A stretch of DNA of 16,381 nt, taken from positions 1 through 16,381 of the forward strand of contig JALUWC010000079.1 of the NCBI GenBank assembly GCA_027019885.1, written 5' to 3'. Numbering within the stretch: the first letter of the stretch is position 1; each line of letters starts with the position of its first letter. The stretch is from Geoglobus sp. Its GTDB lineage: Archaea; Halobacteriota; Archaeoglobi; Archaeoglobales; Archaeoglobaceae. Of the stretch, positions 14,825 through 16,381 are shown piece by piece. A program made the position numbers and the translations under genes. The notes under the pieces are model-generated. The model saw only the letters and a program-made list of their open reading frames with translations. It was not told the DNA's origin and did no database searches.

Positions 14825-15639
14825 AGAAATAATGAAGCTCTCCTGTTGGCCCAGCACTGAATGTTCACGGCAACGGGCAGTGAGGCCGTATGGCAGTGGC
14901 CCATTTCAACCAGCACAGCCAGTGCGGTTGCCTTTCCGCCAAGCCCTCCCGGCCCTATGCCGAGGCTGTTTATTTTCTCAAGCAAACTCAGCTCGAACTC
15001 ACTCATCTCGGTCATGTTTCTGAGCAGAGCCTTCTTTGCAAGCTTTGCAGCTCCATCAAATGTTGATCCTATGCCCACGCCAACGACTATGGGTGGGCAG
15101 GGCTTTCCACCCGCGTTCTTGACAACCTCGAGGACGAACCTCTCGATCTGGTTTACCTGACTGGGCAGGAGCATTTTCAAATCTGAGACGTTCTCACTCC
15201 CTGCTCCCTTCGGCAAAACTGTCAGCTTCAATCCGTCTCCATCGACAATGTCAAACGTGATATGCGGTATGTGCATTCCAACATTCGTTCCCGGGTTCTC
15301 TCTTGTAAGAGGGTGCACGGCGTTCGGCCTGAGGGGCACTTCTTTCGTTGCTCTCCACACGCCCTCAACTATCGCGTCTCTGAGGTTGAAGTCCAAACAC
15401 AGCTCTCTTCCAACTTCCGCGAATATGATCGGAATGCCGGTGTCCTGGCACATCGGCACCTTCAGCTTTCTCGCTGTGTCTATGTTCTGAATAATCGCCT
15501 TCAGTATGCTCCTTGCAACTTCATTATCTTCTCTTTCATATGCGTTTCGCAGGGCTTCAACAACATCCTCGGGTAACTCTGTTTCAGCTTTCCTGAAAAG
15601 CTCGACAACTGCTTCAACAACTTCCTTGTAAGTCACCAT
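14818..15639 (-). CDS. fumA: Fumarate hydratase class I, alpha subunit (N-terminal half)
   Basis: This 273-aa subunit carries the [4Fe-4S] cluster of two-component fumarase. Likely ligands are Cys 64 in PMCQDTG, Cys 181 in GKPCPP and one cysteine of the stretch [15 protein letters not shown] (249 or 262). [12 protein letters not shown] near 115 and [15 protein letters not shown] near 142 are typical substrate-binding regions; [13 protein letters not shown] near 228 is also diagnostic. Length matches archaeal FumA. The ATG at 15639 follows AGGGG by 6 nt; that site can pair with an upstream CCCCT. The gene lies 48 bp after dapB on the same strand. Tartrate dehydratase alpha is a related alternative but less likely for a core archaeal genome. 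Confidence 0.9.
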   Translation of the reverse strand: MVTYKEVVEAVVELFRKAETELPEDVVEALRNAYEREDNEVARSILKAIIQNIDTARKLKVPMCQDTGIPIIFAEVGRELCLDFNLRDAIVEGVWRATKEVPLRPNAVHPLTRENPGTNVGMHIPHITFDIVDGDGLKLTVLPKGAGSENVSDLKMLLPSQVNQIERFVLEVVKNAGGKPCPPIVVGVGIGSTFDGAAKLAKKALLRNMTEMSEFELSLLEKINSLGIGPGGLGGKATALAVLVEMGHCHTASLPVAVNIQCWANRRASLFLR

Positions 15640-15645
15640 TGTGAT

Positions 15646-15659
15646 CCCCTGAAAAGGGG
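15646..15659 (-). promoter_or_regulatory. Hairpin covering the fumA ribosome binding site
   Basis: In the mRNA sense the sequence reads CCCCT-TTTC-AGGGG, a 5-bp GC-rich stem with a 4-nt loop. Its 3' arm AGGGG is the ribosome site of fumA. It could damp translation of fumA when transcription reads through from dapB. Confidence 0.35.
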
Positions 15660-15687
15660 GGTGGAGGAAAAGATAAAGGCTTCGAAA

Positions 15688-16381
15688 TTATATGCCGAGA
15701 ACGTCCTTCATGGTGTAAAGTCCGGGCTCATCAACTCCAGCAATCCACCTGGCTGCCTTAATCGCTCCCCTCGAAAAAGCCTCTCTATTCCAGGCTCTGT
15801 GCGTGAGTTCAATTCTCTCTCCGAAGCCAATGAAGAAAACAGTATGCTCTCCAACAACATCTCCTCCTCTCACAGCAAAAATTCCCACCTCCTCGTCTTT
15901 CCTCGGACTTTCACCCTCTCTGCCGAAGACAAAACTCAAGTCTCTCTTTGAATGCTCTCTCAAAATCTCTCCGGCCTTCAAAGCCGTTCCGCTTGGCGCG
16001 TCTTTCTTGAAGCGGTGGTGAATTTCGATTATTTCCATGTCGTAGTCTGAAAGCTTTTCCGCCAGAGCTTCGAGAGCTTTCCAGAATATATTCACACCTA
16101 CGCTGAAGTTGGGCGAGAGAACGACTGGAACGCTTTTGGACAACTCCTCAACCCTCTTCTTTTGCTCTTCGTTGAGACCTGTGGTGCCGACCACCGCCTT
16201 CACACCCTTCTCAGCGCAAACCTCCAGAAGTTCGATCGTGGCTGATGGGGCAGAGAAGTCTATGACGACATCACTCGAAAGCTCTTCAACGCTGCTTGAG
16301 ATCTGAACGCCGATTTTGCCTATTCCCGCAACCTCTCCGGCATCCTCACCCACTCTTGCCATATCAAAAGCCTGAACAACC
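15688..16381 (-). CDS. dapB: 4-hydroxy-tetrahydrodipicolinate reductase (5' end off the window)
   Basis: This enzyme reduces the dihydrodipicolinate precursor with NAD(P)H in lysine/diaminopimelate synthesis. The window holds 230 residues; the first 30 or so, with the Rossmann nucleotide motif, lie beyond the right edge. The frame is open to the edge (VVQAFD precedes an internal ATG at 16362 that is not the true start). Family features in order are VIDFSAPSAT, VVGTTGL, LSPNFSVGVN, the catalytic EIHHRFKKDAPSGTA (His pair, Lys, substrate-binding GT), and GDVVGEHTVFF then GERIELTHRA near the end. The C-terminus GLYTMKDVLG is normal. It is upstream of fumA on the same strand with a 48-bp gap. Confidence 0.93.
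   Translation of the reverse strand, partial: VVQAFDMARVGEDAGEVAGIGKIGVQISSSVEELSSDVVIDFSAPSATIELLEVCAEKGVKAVVGTTGLNEEQKKRVEELSKSVPVVLSPNFSVGVNIFWKALEALAEKLSDYDMEIIEIHHRFKKDAPSGTALKAGEILREHSKRDLSFVFGREGESPRKDEEVGIFAVRGGDVVGEHTVFFIGFGERIELTHRAWNREAFSRGAIKAARWIAGVDEPGLYTMKDVLGI

Overview
The window looks like a chromosome segment of a sulfate- or iron-reducing archaeon of the Archaeoglobales type (Archaeoglobus, Ferroglobus or Geoglobus); I cannot name the species. The reasons are: methanogenesis-type C1 and electron-transfer genes (an HdrA-MvhD fusion and a formylmethanofuran dehydrogenase polyferredoxin); a methanogen/Archaeoglobus-type winged-helix regulator; two-subunit class I fumarase; and archaeal expression signals. 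Several genes have a TATA-like box 24-28 nt before the first codon and no leader. Others have strong GGTGA-type ribosome sites and GTG starts.

Layout. (1) Positions 1-3358, minus strand: fwdF, running off the left edge, preceded by an overlapping hdrA-mvhD fusion. The hdrA promoter (about 3360-3450) carries several inverted repeats. (2) Positions 3474-5145, minus strand: an AT-rich two-gene cassette of an overlapping ABC/DUF3696-like ATPase and a PIN-like protein. It resembles a defence or toxin module and is the best candidate for an undescribed system. (3) Positions 5146-5482 hold no gene. (4) Positions 5483-6652, plus strand: serB with two N-terminal ACT domains. (5) Positions 6709-12147, plus strand: a complete peptide-type ABC importer, with a lipoprotein binding protein, two permeases and two ATPases. 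A T-rich terminator and a second promoter separate the binding protein from the rest. (6) Positions 12179-13379, plus strand: a HAD-family phosphatase overlapping an endonuclease III gene. (7) Positions 13438-14247, plus strand: a winged-helix regulator that meets the fumarase operon tail to tail. (8) Positions 14222-16381, minus strand: dapB (5' end off the right edge), then fumA and fumB.

How the genes work together. FwdF and HdrA-MvhD are both multi-cluster electron carriers. They are translationally overlapped, which suggests direct electron transfer between formylmethanofuran dehydrogenase and a heterodisulfide-reductase-type complex. This would be analogous to the Hdr-Fmd supercomplex known in methanogens. 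The ABC genes form one importer. FumA and FumB are the two halves of one fumarase. SerB and DapB are the final or committed steps of serine and lysine synthesis. The ATPase/PIN pair has no evident metabolic link to its neighbours and is probably an acquired insertion between housekeeping genes.
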